Positions 32,362 to 34,907 of a stretch of DNA of 34,907 nucleotides are shown piece by piece. The DNA comes from JBLXBZ01 sp048265185. Lineage in GTDB: Bacteria; Pseudomonadota; Alphaproteobacteria; Rhizobiales; Stappiaceae. A program made the position numbers and the translations under genes. The stretch lies in the NCBI GenBank assembly GCA_048265185.1, contig JBLXBZ010000016.1, positions 1 through 34,907 of the forward strand, read 5' to 3'. The first letter of the stretch is position 1; each line of letters opens with the position of its first letter. Under the pieces are notes generated by a model. The model saw only the letters and a list, made by a program, of their open reading frames with translations, had not been told where the DNA came from and searched no databases.

Positions 32362-33312
32362 ATGTCTAAAAACTTTGCCTCGACCGGCGATATGGCGGAC
32401 AAGAAGATTTCATTCACGGAAGTTGGCCCGGATCTCTGGGCTTTCACTGCTGAGGGCGATCCTAACACCGGCGTCATCATCGGTGACGATAGCGTGATGA
32501 TCGTCGACGCGCAGGCGACGCCGCGCCTAGCCAATATGGTGGTGGAGAAAATCCGCACCGTAACCGATAAGCCGATTAAATACGTCGTTCTGTCGCATTA
32601 TCATGCCGTGCGCGTTCTGGGGGCTTCCGCTTATGGCGCCGAACAGATTATCGCGTCGGAAAAATGCCGTTCAATGGTGGCCGAACGCGGGCAAGAAGAC
32701 TGGGATTCGGAATTCGGCCGTTTTCCGCGTCTCTTTCAAGGGCATGAATCCATCCCTGGTCTGACATGGCCGACAATGACCTTCGCCAACAAGATGACGG
32801 TTTATCTGGGCAAACGCCGGGTGGATCTGATGCATCTGGGGCGGGCGCATACGGCGGGGGACATTGTCGCCTGGGTTCCGGACGCCGGCACGATGTTCAC
32901 CGGCGATATCGTCGAATATCACTCAGCCTGCTATTGCGGCGACGGGCATTTCAACGATTGGGGCGCCACTTTGGACGCGATCAAGCGCTTTGAGCCAAAG
33001 GCTATTGCACCGGGACGCGGCGACGCGCTTGTTGGCGAGGAAATGGTCAACGCGGCGATTGAAAGCACGCGTGATTTCGTCAACTCCACTTATAAGCCGG
33101 CGGCTGCCGTGGCTGCGCGCGGCGGCTCTTTAAAAGAGGCTTGGGACGCGGTTCGCGCCGCTTGTGACGAAAAATTCAAGGATTACGCCATTTACGAACA
33201 TTGCCTGCCGTTTAATGTGGCGCGGGCTTATGACGAAGCTTTGGGGATGGACACGCCGCGTATTTGGACTGCTGAGCGGGACCGGGAAATGTGGGAGGCT
33301 TTGCAAGGCTGA
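32362..33312 (+). CDS. Metallo-beta-lactamase-fold protein with altered metal site
   Basis: This 316-residue protein has the MBL fold with a partial metal motif. LSHYHAVRVLGA (His79, His81) has the first His-x-His, but the Asp-His that normally follows (HxHxDH) is Val83-Arg84. Further ligands His163 (RAHTAGD) and Asp182 (FTGDIV) are present, so a single-metal site is possible. A cysteine pair and His follow (ACYCGDGHF). It lies in the hmg operon, 10 bases after fahA, with ATG at 32362 after AGGAAG. Similar proteins occur next to aromatic acid genes, but I cannot assign a reaction. Confidence 0.82.
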   Translation: MSKNFASTGDMADKKISFTEVGPDLWAFTAEGDPNTGVIIGDDSVMIVDAQATPRLANMVVEKIRTVTDKPIKYVVLSHYHAVRVLGASAYGAEQIIASEKCRSMVAERGQEDWDSEFGRFPRLFQGHESIPGLTWPTMTFANKMTVYLGKRRVDLMHLGRAHTAGDIVAWVPDAGTMFTGDIVEYHSACYCGDGHFNDWGATLDAIKRFEPKAIAPGRGDALVGEEMVNAAIESTRDFVNSTYKPAAAVAARGGSLKEAWDAVRAACDEKFKDYAIYEHCLPFNVARAYDEALGMDTPRIWTAERDREMWEALQG

Positions 33313-33362
33313 CTTTTAATGTGACGTGAATTGGAAGCTCGCGCCTCGGGAGGAGATGCGTA

Positions 33363-34907
33363 TTGAGTAAAATATTCGAAACGGCGCTTTACCCATACGC
33401 GCGCTCATCTGATCAGGACGCGCCATCGCGCGTCCGTCATCGGGTTGTGGTCATTGGCGCGGGGCCTGTGGGGCTCGCTGCGGCGATTGATCTGGCCATG
33501 GCCGATATTCCGGTTGTCGTCGTTGATGAAAACGACAAGGTCAGCACAGGCTCACGCGCCATTTGCTTCGCCAAGCGCCAGCTGGAGATTCTTGATCGTC
33601 TTGGATGCGGCGATGAATTCGTTGAAAAGGGCGTGACCTGGAGCGACGGCAAAGTGTTCTTTGGTGAGCGGCAGGTTTACAAGTTCAATCTGTTGCCGGA
33701 AGAAGGCCACAAGCGGCCCGCTTTCATCAATTTACAGCAATATTATCTAGAACAGTTCCTTGTGGAGCGTTTGTTGAGCTTGAAGGCAGCCGGTAAGCCG
33801 GTGGAAATTCGAGGCCTCAACAAGTTGAAAAATCTGACGGCGCGCGATGACGGCGCCGTGCTGGAGCTAGACACGCCCGAAGGGGCGTATGAGATCGAAG
33901 CGGATTGGGTGGTGGCTTGCGACGGCGCAAGATCCGCGACCCGCTCTTTTATGGGACTAGATTTTGTCGGCCGTGTATTTGAGGATAACTTCCTGATCGC
34001 CGACGTGGTGATGGACGCGGAGTTTCCCACGGAACGTTGGTTCTGGTTTGATCCCCCGTTTAATCGCGGCCAATCGGCGTTGCTGCACAAGCAGCCGGAC
34101 AATGTCTGGCGTATTGATTTGCAGCTTGGCCGATGTGTGGACAAGGAAGAAGAGAAAAAGCCAGAGAAGGTTATTCCTCGCCTGAAGCAAATGCTTGGCG
34201 ATGAAACGCGTTTCGAGCTGGAATGGGTGTCGGTCTATACGTTCCAGTGCCGCAGGATGGAGCGTTTCCGTCACGGACGGGTGATTTTCGCCGGCGACGC
34301 AGCCCATCAAGTTTCGCCTTTCGGCGCACGCGGCGCAAATAGCGGGCTTCAGGATGTTGATAATCTGTGCTGGAAGTTGAAGTTGGTGCTTGAAGGCGCC
34401 GCGCCTGAAAGTCTGATAGACAGTTATGACGAGGAGAGGGTGTTCGCGGCTGAGGAGAACATACTGAACTCTTCCCGATCGACGGACTTCATCACGCCCA
34501 AGTCAGACGTTAGTCGCCTGTTCCGCGACGCCGTTCTCGACTTGTCGGAAAGATATGCTTTCGCCCGCCCCATGGTTAACTCGGGCCGTCTTTCCTTGCC
34601 AAGCACTTATGACGGGTTCTCGTTGAACGGTGAAGATCAATTGAAGGGGCCGCTGCGGTCGCGACCGGGCGCGCCTGCGCCAGAGGCGCCTCTGGAGGGG
34701 GGCTGGCTTTTAGATAAATTAGATGGAAATTTCCACCTGCTCGCATTCAATACGCCAGCGCCTGAAAGCCTTCGCGTCGAAGGACTGGAGATCGTCTGTC
34801 ACCAATTGACCACCGACGACGATCGCGCCGGAGCCCTGGCGCAGCGCTATCTGGGAGCGGCGGAGACGGCGGTTTATCTTCTGCGTCCAGACCAGCATGT
34901 GACGGCG
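33363..34907 (+). CDS. FAD-dependent aromatic hydroxylase (partial at window end)
   Basis: This is a flavin monooxygenase of the PHBH/MhpA class, open to the window end (515 codons seen, C-terminus missing). The start is TTG at 33363, with GGAGGAG 7 nt before it, giving MSKIFETALYPYA and then the FAD fold. Motifs are GAGPVG (32-37), ACDGAR (DG motif, 185-190), and FAGDAAHQVSPFGARGANSG (GD motif, 309-328). The C-terminal thioredoxin-like domain of phenol-type members is beginning at the edge. It is 50 bases after the MBL gene and likely in the same operon. A hydroxylation that gives homogentisate, e.g. of 3-hydroxyphenylacetate, is a reasonable guess but not proved. Confidence 0.88.
   Translation, partial: MSKIFETALYPYARSSDQDAPSRVRHRVVVIGAGPVGLAAAIDLAMADIPVVVVDENDKVSTGSRAICFAKRQLEILDRLGCGDEFVEKGVTWSDGKVFFGERQVYKFNLLPEEGHKRPAFINLQQYYLEQFLVERLLSLKAAGKPVEIRGLNKLKNLTARDDGAVLELDTPEGAYEIEADWVVACDGARSATRSFMGLDFVGRVFEDNFLIADVVMDAEFPTERWFWFDPPFNRGQSALLHKQPDNVWRIDLQLGRCVDKEEEKKPEKVIPRLKQMLGDETRFELEWVSVYTFQCRRMERFRHGRVIFAGDAAHQVSPFGARGANSGLQDVDNLCWKLKLVLEGAAPESLIDSYDEERVFAAEENILNSSRSTDFITPKSDVSRLFRDAVLDLSERYAFARPMVNSGRLSLPSTYDGFSLNGEDQLKGPLRSRPGAPAPEAPLEGGWLLDKLDGNFHLLAFNTPAPESLRVEGLEIVCHQLTTDDDRAGALAQRYLGAAETAVYLLRPDQHVTA

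Overview
The window looks like chromosomal DNA of an alphaproteobacterium, most likely of the Rhizobiales/Hyphomicrobiales. The reason is a conserved block, all on the minus strand from 10661 down to the tRNA at 2480: a small lysine-rich protein gene, murA, DUF2948, hisD, UPF0262, a low-molecular-weight phosphatase, infA, maf, yacG and tRNA-Phe. This gene order is familiar from that group. The genus cannot be told from the sequence alone.

Left edge (1-2072): the 3' part of a type II Zorya anti-phage defence operon. It holds the tail of zorA, a complete zorB (MotB/OmpA-like) and a complete zorE (HNH nuclease), tightly coupled. The zorA frame is interrupted near position 44 at a CCCAAAA run. 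Between the operon and the tRNA-Phe gene lies a degraded second copy of the tRNA-Phe 3' half (2320-2362). This fits an island that entered at the 3' end of that tRNA. No integrase is in view.

Core block (2480-10661): tRNA-Phe, a secreted 5'-nucleotidase, and the housekeeping genes listed above. It ends with a 51-residue coiled-coil protein upstream of murA.

Accessory block, plus strand (10961-19642): a secreted RTX/DUF4214 protein, a membrane-anchored alpha/beta hydrolase and an amidase. These are followed by a peptide-type ABC operon (two permeases and a binding protein but no ATPase genes) that ends in two overlapping paralogous genes with a glutamine-amidotransferase-like look and no catalytic cysteine. 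A strong hairpin ends the block.

Sugar block (19752-27443): a minus-strand operon encodes a ribose-type ABC importer (binding protein, double ATPase, two permeases) and an SMP-30/gluconolactonase-type lactonase. Facing away from it is a cytosolic GAF histidine kinase with a LuxR-type response regulator. The divergent arrangement suggests that the kinase pair controls the importer, which would feed a sugar whose lactone the SMP-30 protein opens.

Envelope pair (27467-28508): a periplasmic protein with two perfectly periodic four-cysteine repeats, followed by an OmpA-domain protein. Upstream lie three tandem 19-bp repeats.

Homogentisate block (29001-34907): a MarR regulator is divergent from hmgA, fahA, a metallo-beta-lactamase-fold protein with an incomplete metal site, and an FAD aromatic hydroxylase cut by the window end. 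A 7-6-7 inverted repeat sits directly against a TTGACA box between marR and hmgA. HmgA and FahA carry out ring cleavage and final hydrolysis of homogentisate in tyrosine/phenylalanine breakdown. The hydroxylase may bring another aromatic acid into the same route.

The most unusual items are the interrupted zorA, the tRNA remnant beside the defence operon, the ATPase-less ABC operon with its two cysteine-less amidotransferase-like genes, the 19-bp repeats, the metal-site-deficient MBL protein inside the hmg operon, and a start-less relic ORF at 11899-12048.
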